Part shown: in pieces, positions 19,764-27,418 of the stretch | Position numbering within the stretch: the first letter of the stretch is position 1 | Layout of the letters: each line of letters starts with the position of its first letter | DNA from: Halomarinibacterium sp034670265 | GTDB taxonomy: Bacteria > Bacteroidota > Bacteroidia > Flavobacteriales > Flavobacteriaceae | Reading direction: 5' to 3' | NCBI GenBank assembly: GCA_034670265.1 | Contig: JAXMNU010000007.1 | Coordinates: 1 to 46,043 of the forward strand | Length of the DNA stretch: 46,043 bases | Translations under genes and position numbers: made by a program | The notes under the pieces: generated by a model | The model's input: only the letters and a program-made list of their open reading frames with translations | Told to the model about the DNA's origin: nothing | Database searches by the model: none

Positions 19764-20504
19764 ATGAAAATTTTAGTGTGTATTAGCCACGTTCCAGACA
19801 CGACTTCCAAAATTAATTTTACCGATGGAGATACAAAATTTGACACTAACGGTGTGCAATTTGTAATCAACCCAAACGACGAATTTGGACTTACTCGTGC
19901 CATGTGGTTTAAAGAAAAACAAGGTGCTACTGTCCATGTTGCTAACGTGGGAGGACCAGAAACTGAGCCTACACTTCGAAAAGCATTGGCTATTGGAGCC
20001 GATGAAGCCATACGCATCAATACAGCCCCAACCGATGGATATTCTGTTGCAAAGCAACTAGCCAATGTGGTGAAAGAAGGAGGTTATGACCTTGTTATTG
20101 GTGGTCGTGAATCTATCGATTATAACGGCGGAATGGTTCCTGGAATGATTGCGCAGTTAACTGGAGCCAACTTTATCAACACCTGTATCGGTCTTGAAAT
20201 TGAAGGTGAAAATGCTACAGCAGTTCGTGAAATGGACGGCGGAAAAGAAACCTTAAAGACATCTCTCCCGTTAGTGATTGGTGGTCAAAAAGGGTTGGTG
20301 GAAGAAAGTGATTTACGAATTCCAAATATGAGAGGTATTATGCAAGCTCGATCTAAACCACTTCACGTGAAAGAGCCTGTAGATATTTCAAACGAAACGG
20401 CTTCCATTCAGTTTGAAAAACCTGCACCTAAAGGTGCGGTTAAATTGGTTGACAATGTAGATGACCTTGTAAATTTATTACACAACGAAGCAAAAGCTAT
20501 TTAA
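19764..20504 (+). CDS. etfB: Electron transfer flavoprotein, beta subunit
   Basis: 246 residues. With the alpha subunit it passes electrons from acyl-CoA and other dehydrogenases to the quinone pool. The start at ATG 19764 gives the family's N-terminus (M-K-I-L-V-C-I-S-H-V-P-D-T); the frame is open 47 codons further up but that part is not ETF-like. Seen: G-G-R-E-S-I-D-Y-N-G-G-M-V-P (usual G-x-x-x-x-D-x-D-x-x-Q region, here with Asn for the Gln-containing form) and the C-terminal loop L-R-I-P-N-M-R-G-I-M-Q-A-R that anchors the alpha subunit. The alpha gene follows after 10 bases. A TATCTTCG box at 19719-19726 is a possible but imperfect -7 element. Confidence 0.94.
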   Translation: MKILVCISHVPDTTSKINFTDGDTKFDTNGVQFVINPNDEFGLTRAMWFKEKQGATVHVANVGGPETEPTLRKALAIGADEAIRINTAPTDGYSVAKQLANVVKEGGYDLVIGGRESIDYNGGMVPGMIAQLTGANFINTCIGLEIEGENATAVREMDGGKETLKTSLPLVIGGQKGLVEESDLRIPNMRGIMQARSKPLHVKEPVDISNETASIQFEKPAPKGAVKLVDNVDDLVNLLHNEAKAI

Positions 20505-20514
20505 AAGAAAAAAT

Positions 20515-21477
20515 ATGTCAGTACTCGTATATACAGAATCAGACGGAGGAAAATTCAAAAAAATTGCACAAGAAGCGGTTTCTTATGCAAAAGGCATTGC
20601 CGATATGCTAGGAACTAACGTTACTGCAGTGGCTGTAAATGCTGAAAATGCTTCCGAATTAGGATCTTTTGGAGCTTCAAAAGTATTGGAAGTTTCTAAT
20701 GATTCACTAAAGAATTTTAATGCCGAAGCCTACGCAAGTATTGTGGCTCAAGCAGCAAAACAAGAGAATGCACAAGTGGTTGTTTTAACGTCTAGCATTA
20801 ACAGTAAATTTATTGCACCATTACTTGCAGTTAATTTAGAAGCAGGATATGTTCCTAATGTGACTTCACTTCCAGAAAGTGCAAGCCCGTTTAAAGTAAA
20901 ACATAGCGTATTTAGTAATAAAGCTTTTTCAAATACTGAAATAAAAACAGAAACAAAAATTGTTGGGCTTGCTAAAAATGCTTTTGGTGTAAAAGAGCAT
21001 GATACCTCAGCAACGACCGAAGCCTTTTCACCCGAAATCTCTTCAGGAAATGTGGAAGTAGTTTCAGTAGATAAGGCAACCGATAAAATTACCATTGCCG
21101 ATGCTGAGATTGTTGTCTCTGGCGGAAGAGGATTAAAAGGTCCCGAAAACTGGGGAATGATTGAGGAGTTAGCAAGCGTTTTAGGTGCTGCTACCGCATG
21201 TTCAAAACCCGTGAGTGATATGGGCTGGAGACCTCATAGCGAACACGTTGGGCAAACGGGAAAACCGGTAGCTTCCAATTTATACATTGCTATTGGAATT
21301 AGCGGAGCAATACAGCATTTAGCAGGAATTAATTCTTCAAAAGTAAAAGTGGTTATAAATAATGACCCTGAAGCTCCCTTCTTTAAAGCAGCCGATTACG
21401 GTATCGTGGGAGATGCATTTGAAGTTGTTCCACAGCTCATCGAAAAATTAAAAGAGTTTAAAAGTCAGAATAATTAA
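20515..21477 (+). CDS. etfA: Electron transfer flavoprotein, alpha subunit
   Basis: 320 residues, normal length. It binds FAD and completes the ETF heterodimer. The C-terminal FAD domain is clear: V-S-G-G-R-G-L-K-G-P-E-N-W, then S-K-P-V-S-D-M-G-W-R-P-H-S-E-H-V-G-Q-T-G-K, then G-I-S-G-A-I-Q-H-L-A-G and N-N-D-P-E-A-P-F-F-K-A-A-D-Y-G. The N-terminal half is the weakly conserved nucleotide-fold domain. Translated 10 bases after etfB and followed by two stem-loop structures, so etfBA is probably a two-gene operon. Confidence 0.95.
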   Translation: MSVLVYTESDGGKFKKIAQEAVSYAKGIADMLGTNVTAVAVNAENASELGSFGASKVLEVSNDSLKNFNAEAYASIVAQAAKQENAQVVVLTSSINSKFIAPLLAVNLEAGYVPNVTSLPESASPFKVKHSVFSNKAFSNTEIKTETKIVGLAKNAFGVKEHDTSATTEAFSPEISSGNVEVVSVDKATDKITIADAEIVVSGGRGLKGPENWGMIEELASVLGAATACSKPVSDMGWRPHSEHVGQTGKPVASNLYIAIGISGAIQHLAGINSSKVKVVINNDPEAPFFKAADYGIVGDAFEVVPQLIEKLKEFKSQNN

Positions 21478-21485
21478 AACTAAAT

Positions 21486-21546
21486 GCGCGGGCTGAGTGA
21501 TTTATTTTTTATTTGAAAAAATAAATTGTATCGAAGCCCAAAACGC
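21486..21546. repeat. Long imperfect stem-loop after etfA
   Basis: GGGCT (21490-21494) pairs with AGCCC (21535-21539), and an 11-base perfect inner stem ATTTATTTTTT / AAAAAATAAAT (21500-21510, 21516-21526) closes a five-base loop. GCG and CGC extend the outer end. The inner A/T arms and the G/C outer arms are separated by an unpaired bulge. It may be a 3'-end stabiliser or a degenerate intergenic repeat element. Confidence 0.5.
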
Positions 21547-21579
21547 ATAATTTTTTATTAATTTGTGCTTTAATTAAGG

Positions 21580-21621
21580 GCTGTTTAAATTAGGTAAGTC
21601 CCATTTTAAACAGCTTTTTTT
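21580..21621 (+). terminator. Rho-independent terminator for etfBA
   Basis: GCTGTTTAAA (21580-21589) and TTTAAACAGC (21605-21614) form a 10-base perfect stem with a 15-base loop, followed by T7. It ends 10 bases before the next start codon, so the next gene must be read from a promoter inside or above it, or by read-through. Confidence 0.8.
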
Positions 21622-21631
21622 AATGTAACCA

Positions 21632-22258
21632 ATGAGTTTAGTAAGACTTAATATCAAAGGAATTTCTTATAGCCAAACACAAAATGGTGCCTATGCTCTT
21701 ATATTAAGTGAAGAAAAAGGGGAGCGAAAACTTCCTATTGTCATTGGAGCTTTTGAAGCACAATCGATTGCCATCGCACTTGAAAAAGAAATTAAACCCC
21801 CTCGCCCACTTACGCACGACCTTTTTAAAAATTTTGCAGATCGATTTCAGATTGTTGTAAAGCAGGTCATTATTCATAAGTTGGTGGATGGTGTTTTTTA
21901 TTCCAGTATTATTTCAGAAAGAGATGGGATAGAGGAAATTGTGGATGCCAGAACCAGTGATGCTATTGCTTTAGCATTACGATTTGACGCTCCCATATTT
22001 ACGTACAAAGCTATTTTGGATAAGGCAGGGATCTATTTAAAAACGGCTGCCAAAGAAGAAAAAATTACAAAGGAAGAAGAAGTGGTCATCGAAAAACTTA
22101 TTAAAGGCGATGATAAAGAATCGCAAAAAATAGTTTCTGAAAATTATAGCAAATACACGTCAAAAGAACTTAATAAAATGCTTGATGAAGCCGTAAATAA
22201 TGAAGATTATGAAAAAGCTGCTGCCATAAGAGACGAAATTTCCAAAAGAGAAAAATAA
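21632..22258 (+). CDS. Bifunctional nuclease (BFN/DUF151) domain protein with UVR motif
   Basis: 208 residues. The N-terminal 150 or so match the BFN domain (L-P-I-V-I-G-A-F-E-A-Q-S-I-A-I-A-L-E, then A-R-T-S-D-A-I-A-L-A-L-R). The family has been linked to nuclease activity in plants and some bacteria, but bacterial roles are little tested. The C-terminus carries a UvrB/UvrC-type helical hairpin (residues about 173-207, L-D-E-A-V-N-N-E-D-Y-E-K-A-A-A-I-R-D-E-I), which usually mediates protein contact. The BFN-UVR combination is the normal Bacteroidetes form. The nucleoside transporter gene starts 3 bases after the stop, suggesting translational coupling. Confidence 0.88.
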   Translation: MSLVRLNIKGISYSQTQNGAYALILSEEKGERKLPIVIGAFEAQSIAIALEKEIKPPRPLTHDLFKNFADRFQIVVKQVIIHKLVDGVFYSSIISERDGIEEIVDARTSDAIALALRFDAPIFTYKAILDKAGIYLKTAAKEEKITKEEEVVIEKLIKGDDKESQKIVSENYSKYTSKELNKMLDEAVNNEDYEKAAAIRDEISKREK

Positions 22259-22261
22259 CAT

Positions 22262-23992
22262 ATGCGCCCACTTTTTCTATTTTTAGCTTTTATAGTATTT
22301 CAAGGCTTCAGTTTTGGACAGAGTTTAGAGAAAGATTGGCAATTTGCTTCCATAGAAGATTCAAACAAGAATACATTGTTTGAGATAAATCCCGAAACGG
22401 ATAAACTCACATTTAACGGCGGAGCATTTCAGTATTCACTTGAGGCAAAAGACAACTTAAAAGCTTCGGGAGATTATATTTTTCAAAATAATTTACTGGT
22501 GTTTTTCTACAATCAACCTAGTGACACTATCCGGCGCTATCGAGTTTCTCAACTTACAGATAGCACACTGGTTTTTTCCGAAAATAATGTAAAATACTCT
22601 TTTACAAGCACATCAAACAAACAATTAACTACTACTGAAACAGAGGAAAGTATTGACGATTCAGATGCAGACGCAATTATTCCATCGCAAGGGTTTTCAA
22701 TAAATAGTTTATGGCGTGGCATTTTGGGAATGATATCGCTTATAATCATTGCATTTTTATTTAGCTCAAATCGGAAAGCGATTAATTGGAAGACTGTTGG
22801 GTTGGGATTAACTTTTCAATTAGTTATCGCCATTGGGGTATTAAAAGTTGCTTTCGTTCAAGCTATTTTTGAATGGGTTGGCGGGCTATTTATTAGTATT
22901 TTAGATTTTACACGAGCCGGTAGTAAGTTTTTATTTGAAGGACTGGTAGTGGATATGGATACCTTTGGATTTATTTTTGCCTTTCAGGTATTACCTACTA
23001 TTATTTTCTTTTCGGCGTTAACTTCGGTATTATTTTACCTTGGTATCATTCAAAAAGTAGTGAAGGCCTTTGGCTGGATGTTATCAAAATTGCTTAAAAT
23101 TTCTGGTGCCGAAAGTTTAAGCGTAGCTGGAAATATCTTTTTAGGTCAAACCGAAGCTCCTTTACTTATTAAGGCCTATTTAGAAAGAATGAATAAAAGT
23201 GAAATGCTTTTGGTCATGGTGGGCGGAATGGCAACCGTTGCGGGAGCGGTATTGGCGGCTTATATAGGATTTTTAGGTGGTGATGATCCTGTATTAAAAT
23301 TATTATTTGCGAAGCATTTGCTCGCAGCTTCGGTTATGGCAGCTCCTGGGGCCATTGTTATTTCAAAAATATTATATCCTCAAACCGAAGAAATTAACCA
23401 AGACGTGCATGTGTCTTCAGAAAAAATAGGTTCTAACATCCTTGATGCTATTGCTAACGGAACTACAGAAGGTTTACGTCTAGCCGTTAATGTAGGTGCT
23501 ATGTTATTGGTGTTTGTTGCTTTTATTGCAATGCTTAATGGTATTTTGGGCTGGGTTGGTGAAGTCACTTCACTAAATGCATGGATGGCAGAAAACACTT
23601 CTTATACAGCATTTTCACTAGAGGCTGTTTTAGGGATTATATTTGCTCCTCTTATGTGGCTTATTGGTGTTGACCAAGCTGATATGATGATGATGGGACA
23701 ATTACTGGGCATCAAATTGGCCGCAAGTGAGTTTGTAGGTTATATACAATTAGCAGAATTAAAAAACACGGCAAGTGCTGTCCACCTAACCTACGAAAAG
23801 TCCATTATTATGGCAACCTATATGCTTTGTGGGTTTGCCAATTTTGCTTCTATTGGTATTCAGATTGGTGGTATAGGGTCTTTGGCGCCAGGGCAACGTA
23901 AAACACTTTCCAAATTTGGAATGAAAGCGCTTATTGGGGGAACGATAGCTTCGCTTATTTCGGCAACGATAGCTGGAATGATTATTGGTTAA
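22262..23992 (+). CDS. CNT-family nucleoside transporter with an extra N-terminal domain
   Basis: 576 residues. Residues 1-19 are a signal peptide (M-R-P-L-F-L-F-L-A-F-I-V-F-Q-G-F-S-F-G). Residues about 20-125 form a small beta-rich domain (W-Q-F-A-S-I-E-D...) reminiscent of lipocalin-like stability domains. An acidic linker follows, and the CNT/NupC core begins near residue 150. The core shows G-x-x-x-x-F-x-G-x-x-x-S-K-L-L-K-I-S-G-A-E-S-L-S-V-A-G-N-I-F-L-G-Q-T-E-A-P, the family's substrate and Na+ region, and a G-F-A-N-F-A-S-I-G-I motif near the end. It should import nucleosides with Na+ or H+ across the inner membrane. Ordinary NupC is about 400 residues, so the N-terminal part is an addition and would face the periplasm. 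Confidence 0.9.
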   Translation: MRPLFLFLAFIVFQGFSFGQSLEKDWQFASIEDSNKNTLFEINPETDKLTFNGGAFQYSLEAKDNLKASGDYIFQNNLLVFFYNQPSDTIRRYRVSQLTDSTLVFSENNVKYSFTSTSNKQLTTTETEESIDDSDADAIIPSQGFSINSLWRGILGMISLIIIAFLFSSNRKAINWKTVGLGLTFQLVIAIGVLKVAFVQAIFEWVGGLFISILDFTRAGSKFLFEGLVVDMDTFGFIFAFQVLPTIIFFSALTSVLFYLGIIQKVVKAFGWMLSKLLKISGAESLSVAGNIFLGQTEAPLLIKAYLERMNKSEMLLVMVGGMATVAGAVLAAYIGFLGGDDPVLKLLFAKHLLAASVMAAPGAIVISKILYPQTEEINQDVHVSSEKIGSNILDAIANGTTEGLRLAVNVGAMLLVFVAFIAMLNGILGWVGEVTSLNAWMAENTSYTAFSLEAVLGIIFAPLMWLIGVDQADMMMMGQLLGIKLAASEFVGYIQLAELKNTASAVHLTYEKSIIMATYMLCGFANFASIGIQIGGIGSLAPGQRKTLSKFGMKALIGGTIASLISATIAGMIIG

Positions 23993-24076
23993 TAACTATT
24001 CATAATTGAAACATACTTACGCTTTTAAAAAGGCGTTATCTTTTTTACATTTACCGCAAATCTTTTTTATTGAATT

Positions 24077-24901
24077 ATGAAGCAATACCACGACTTAGTA
24101 AATCATGTAATGGAACACGGAGCTGTAAAGCAAGACCGCACGGGTACGGGAACTAAAAGTGTTTTTGGGTATCAAATGCGGTTTGACCTTAGTGAAGGTT
24201 TTCCTATGGTTACGACAAAAAAATTGCATTTAAAATCTATTATTTATGAATTGTTGTGGTTTTTAAATGGAGATACCAACATTAAGTATCTTCAAGAAAA
24301 TGGTGTGCGTATTTGGAATGAATGGGCCGATGAAAATGGTGATTTAGGACCCGTGTACGGACATCAATGGCGAAACTGGAATAGCGAAGAAATAGATCAG
24401 ATTTCTGAAATAATTGAAACCCTTAAAAATAATCCCGATAGCCGAAGAATGTTAGTAAGCGCTTGGAACCCTTCAGTGTTGCCAGATACTTCAAAATCTT
24501 TTTCTGAAAATGTGTCTAACGGAAAAGCAGCGCTTCCACCGTGCCATGCTTTTTTTCAGTTTTACGTGGCAGACGGGAAATTATCCTGTCAATTATACCA
24601 ACGGAGTGCAGATATTTTCTTAGGAGTACCTTTTAACATAGCGTCGTATGCGTTATTTACCATGATGATGGCACAGGTTTGTGGATACGAACCAGGAGAT
24701 TTCATACATACGTTTGGCGATGCCCATATTTATAGTAACCATTTTGAACAATTAGAGCTTCAATTGTCCCGTGAAATAAGGCCTCTACCAAAAATGTTGC
24801 TAAATCCAGAAGTAAAAGATATATTTGGCTTCAAATTTGATGACTTTACGTTATTAGATTATAATCCGCACCCCCACATTAAAGGAACGGTTGCGGTGTA
24901 A
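24077..24901 (+). CDS. thyA: Thymidylate synthase
   Basis: 274 residues. It methylates dUMP to dTMP using 5,10-methylene-tetrahydrofolate. The catalytic Cys is C156 in L-P-P-C-H-A-F-F-Q-F, the phosphate-binding Arg sits in K-Q-D-R-T-G-T-G, and Q-L-Y-Q-R-S-A-D-I-F-L-G-V-P-F-N and H-T-F-G-D-A-H-I-Y match the family. Compared with the 264-residue E. coli enzyme there is a roughly 10-residue insertion (about 137-150) just before the active-site loop. Follows the transporter by 84 bases. The product dihydrofolate is recycled by the folA product encoded 2 kb downstream. Confidence 0.97.
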   Translation: MKQYHDLVNHVMEHGAVKQDRTGTGTKSVFGYQMRFDLSEGFPMVTTKKLHLKSIIYELLWFLNGDTNIKYLQENGVRIWNEWADENGDLGPVYGHQWRNWNSEEIDQISEIIETLKNNPDSRRMLVSAWNPSVLPDTSKSFSENVSNGKAALPPCHAFFQFYVADGKLSCQLYQRSADIFLGVPFNIASYALFTMMMAQVCGYEPGDFIHTFGDAHIYSNHFEQLELQLSREIRPLPKMLLNPEVKDIFGFKFDDFTLLDYNPHPHIKGTVAV

Positions 24902-24911
24902 AAACCTACTT

Positions 24912-25343
24912 ATGAAAAAATTATTTGTATTCCTTTTTATGTCCGTTTCGGTAATGGGCTTTTCCCAAGAATGGGGAGGCGTTGATAAAAATAAAGTAAC
25001 CATGAAAGAGGTTGCTCCTACTTGGCCGGGATGCGAATCTAAAAGCGGTGCAGGTACCGATGCTTGTTTTAGACAAATGCTAGCCCAGCATATTGGTAAA
25101 AACTTTAAATACCCAACCGAAGCCTGGAAAAACAACGAGCAAGGGAAAGTAATTGTTGAGTTTATGATTACCGAAAAAGGAACTGTGGATATTAAGAGTG
25201 TTTCTGGTGGAACCGCCTCACTTCAGGAAGAAGCTAAAAGAAACATCATGCTTATCCCACAAATGAAGAAACCAGGGATGCTTGCAGGAAAACCTAAAGC
25301 CATTAAATACACCGTTCCCTTTAATTTTAAAACTGGGAAGTAA
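24912..25343 (+). CDS. Small TonB C-terminal-domain protein
   Basis: 143 residues from ATG at 24912, which opens a signal peptide (MKKLFVFLFMSVSVMGFSQ); seven codons upstream are also open but lack leader character. The rest is a single TonB-C/energy-transducer-like domain: F-K-Y-P-T-E-A-W-K-N-N-E-Q-G-K-V-I-V-E-F-M-I-T-E-K-G followed by V-P-F-N-F. It lacks the N-terminal transmembrane anchor and Pro-rich linker of true TonB, so it is likely a soluble periplasmic protein; such proteins are frequent in this phylum and their job is unclear. The two Cys residues (near 42 and 52) could form a disulfide. The terminator of this gene lies within the convergent gene. Confidence 0.8.
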   Translation: MKKLFVFLFMSVSVMGFSQEWGGVDKNKVTMKEVAPTWPGCESKSGAGTDACFRQMLAQHIGKNFKYPTEAWKNNEQGKVIVEFMITEKGTVDIKSVSGGTASLQEEAKRNIMLIPQMKKPGMLAGKPKAIKYTVPFNFKTGK

Positions 25344-25355
25344 TAAATTAGAATC

Positions 25356-26435
25356 TTATTTAGAAAGGACCTCGATTAATGTATCGAGGTCATTTTTTGT
25401 ATTATAATAATGAAAACTCACTCGTATTCCACCACCACGTGGTGAGCAGATAATGTTGTTTTCTTTTAATTTCTGAAACAGAGCCTTATCGCCTTTTAAA
25501 TTAAAAATACTTGAGTGAATGCTACGATTTACTGTATGCGGTGCAAGTAAATTCAATGCTTCAAATTGCTCTTTTGCAGTTTTTGAAAGCGTCGCTATTT
25601 GATTATAGATTGCATCTGTTCCAACTTCTTTAAAAAACAACATAGATTGCTCCAAACTGCCATAATTTAGAGTGTCTTGATGGCCTGGCTCAAAATGCCG
25701 AATAAAAGCAGTCTCTGAAGCTTTGCTTTCAAATCTTTCTGCTGAATTAAAACCCAGCGTCTGTGGTCGAATTCTTTGCTTCGCACTTTCCTTCACCATA
25801 AAAAAACCATTACCATAGCCTGCCGTTAACCATTTATAGGCACTGGCTCCCAAAACATCGATGCCACTTTCAGAAAAATTAAAAGGTTCGGTGCCCAAAT
25901 ATTGTGTTCCGTCTGCAACAATGAGTAAATTTGGATACTTCGATTTTAGTTCTTTTAAAAAATCTAAATCAATTTTAATTCCTGTGAGCCATTGCACAAT
26001 ACTGAACATAAAAATAGCTGGCTTATGCTTTGCAATAGCCGCTTCAATATTTTGTTCTAAATTCTCGTTAATTTCAGCATAGCAAACATCAAAATCCCGA
26101 ATCTCCACAGGCCAATTTATAGAGGGATAATCGTCTTTTAGCAACAATATCTTTTGTCCTTTTGGGAGTCCCTCGAGTAATGTATTCATTCCGAAGGAAA
26201 GATTAGGGATGAGCGCGGTTTCTTTTTCCGAAGCATTAAAAAACTGTGCTACTTTTGCACGAATTTGTTCAATATGCGCTTTGTGCTTGTCTCTAAAAAC
26301 ACTGGCGTAATTCATTAAATCGAGATCGTGCTGTCGTCGCCATTCAATTATGGGTTTGGGGACAACGCCATTGGATGCCGTATTTAAGTAAGTGCAATTT
26401 TGTAAACCTGGGAAGTGTTTTTTGATATCTTTCAT
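25356..26435 (-). CDS. Class V aminotransferase family PLP enzyme
   Basis: 359 residues. PLP fold type I, class V (cysteine desulfurase/kynureninase relatives). The PLP lysine is expected in G-A-S-A-Y-K-W-L-T-A-G-Y-G-N-G-F-F, and the co-factor Asp in V-A-D-G-T-Q-Y-L-G. The N-terminus (L-N-T-A-S-N-G-V-V-P) matches this class. No extra Cys-rich loop typical of NifS/SufS is visible, so desulfurase activity is unlikely; the substrate is unknown. It converges with the TonB-C gene, and its last codons hold that gene's terminator. It is divergent from the 2TM gene, and two -7 boxes back to back lie between them. Confidence 0.88.
   Translation of the reverse strand: MKDIKKHFPGLQNCTYLNTASNGVVPKPIIEWRRQHDLDLMNYASVFRDKHKAHIEQIRAKVAQFFNASEKETALIPNLSFGMNTLLEGLPKGQKILLLKDDYPSINWPVEIRDFDVCYAEINENLEQNIEAAIAKHKPAIFMFSIVQWLTGIKIDLDFLKELKSKYPNLLIVADGTQYLGTEPFNFSESGIDVLGASAYKWLTAGYGNGFFMVKESAKQRIRPQTLGFNSAERFESKASETAFIRHFEPGHQDTLNYGSLEQSMLFFKEVGTDAIYNQIATLSKTAKEQFEALNLLAPHTVNRSIHSSIFNLKGDKALFQKLKENNIICSPRGGGIRVSFHYYNTKNDLDTLIEVLSK
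25368..25398 (+). terminator. Terminator inside the 3' coding end of the convergent aminotransferase gene
   Basis: GACCTCGAT and ATCGAGGTC (25368-25376, 25383-25391) form a perfect 9-base stem with a six-base loop, followed by ATTTTTT. On the minus strand the same bases encode the C-terminal D-L-D-T-L-I-E-V of the aminotransferase. Confidence 0.7.
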
Positions 26436-26454
26436 AATAGAAATGAAATATGCC

Positions 26455-26462
26455 CAAAATTA
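26455..26462 (-). promoter_or_regulatory. Predicted -7 element for the class V aminotransferase gene
   Basis: TAATTTTG on the minus strand is an exact TAnnTTTG match 20 bases above the ATG. A TTG lies 16 bases further up, one base short of the usual spacing. On the plus strand the overlapping 26465-26472 TATTTTTA is a possible -7 box for the 2TM gene. Confidence 0.45.
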
Positions 26463-26491
26463 GGTATTTTTACAAAAGCAACCTCTTTTTT

Positions 26492-26908
26492 ATGTTTTCA
26501 AAAAATAAAAAAACCGAAAGATTAGATTCTGAACAACGCGAACAATACGAGTACGCTCGCAAACGCGTAAAACAGAAAAAGCGATTGATGCAGCATTTTA
26601 TCGTGTTCCTTGCAGGATCTATTTTGCTAGTCATTATAAATCCTGTTTTAGGAATAGGAAAAGGTTTTTTTATTGAAAATTGGTTTGTTTGGGCTATCCT
26701 TATTTGGGCGTTACTCTTTTTAATTCACGTACTCAATGTTTTTATTATGAATAAATTCATGGGGAAAGAATGGGAAGACAGACAAATTGAAAAGCTAAAA
26801 GCAAAACAACAGACCAAGATCGATTCTCTATATCTTGAAGTTGAAAAAGAAATTACTACTGCCGAAGTAAAAAAAAACGATCCCCCAGAGGAAACCCCAA
26901 CGCTATGA
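26492..26908 (+). CDS. 2TM domain protein
   Basis: 138 residues from ATG at 26492; an earlier in-frame ATG at 26450 would add 14 residues but would put the start in front of the predicted -7 box at 26465, so the shorter form is preferred. A charged N-terminus is followed by two membrane segments (about residues 33-53 and 62-84) and a basic amphipathic, probably coiled-coil C-terminus (E-K-L-K-A-K-Q-Q-T-K). This fits the small 2TM domain family of Bacteroidetes; function unknown. Its stop overlaps the folA ATG by 4 bases (ATGA), so translation is coupled. Confidence 0.82.
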   Translation: MFSKNKKTERLDSEQREQYEYARKRVKQKKRLMQHFIVFLAGSILLVIINPVLGIGKGFFIENWFVWAILIWALLFLIHVLNVFIMNKFMGKEWEDRQIEKLKAKQQTKIDSLYLEVEKEITTAEVKKNDPPEETPTL

Positions 26909-27387
26909 TTACTATTATTGCTGCCGCGGGTGAACATAATGAACTTGGGAAGGATAATGACCTAGTTTGGCATTTACCAGATGACTTCAAAAGATTTAAA
27001 CAGCTTACTACCGGACACCATATTATTATGGGTAGAAAAACTTTTGAGTCATTCCCAAAACCTCTTCCCAACAGAGTGCATATCGTAATTACTCGAAATA
27101 AAAACTATCAAAAAGAAGGAATTATAGTTGTTTCTAGTATTGAAGAAGCGCTAGAAAAGGCGAGAGAAGATTCGCAACCTTTTATCATTGGGGGAGGTGA
27201 AATTTATAAGCAAAGTTTACCTTTTGCTCAAAAAATAGAATTAACACGAGTTCACGGAACCTTTGAAGCAGATACTTTCTTTCCTGAAGTTGATAAAGAT
27301 GATTGGACACTTAGTAACCAAGAGTTTCACGAAAAAGATGACAAGCATCACTATAGTTTCACCTATGAAACATGGGTAAAAAATTAG
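26905..27387 (+). CDS. folA: Dihydrofolate reductase
   Basis: 160 residues. It reduces dihydrofolate to tetrahydrofolate with NADPH. Seen: I-A-A-A-G-E-H-N-E-L-G-K-D-N-D-L-V-W-H-L-P-D-D-F (substrate site, with the acidic Asp at L-P-D-D-F), I-I-M-G-R-K-T-F-E-S-F (cofactor site), P-L-P-N-R-V-H-I-V-I-T-R-N, and F-I-I-G-G-G-E-I-Y. The first ATG overlaps the stop of the 2TM gene. Position near thyA suggests a shared folate/dTMP role, although genes of other function lie between. Confidence 0.95.
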   Translation: MITIIAAAGEHNELGKDNDLVWHLPDDFKRFKQLTTGHHIIMGRKTFESFPKPLPNRVHIVITRNKNYQKEGIIVVSSIEEALEKAREDSQPFIIGGGEIYKQSLPFAQKIELTRVHGTFEADTFFPEVDKDDWTLSNQEFHEKDDKHHYSFTYETWVKN

Positions 27388-27418
27388 TGTTATTTTTACA
27401 GAATTAAAACCAACTAGA

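Noticed and set aside
24006..24053. Terminator/promoter between the CNT gene and thyA
   Set aside because: ACGCTTTTAAAAAGGCGT forms only an imperfect stem and the -7-like boxes have no partner at normal spacing.
24077..27387. A single thyA-folA operon
   Set aside because: A terminator and an opposite-strand aminotransferase gene lie between them; the link is metabolic only.
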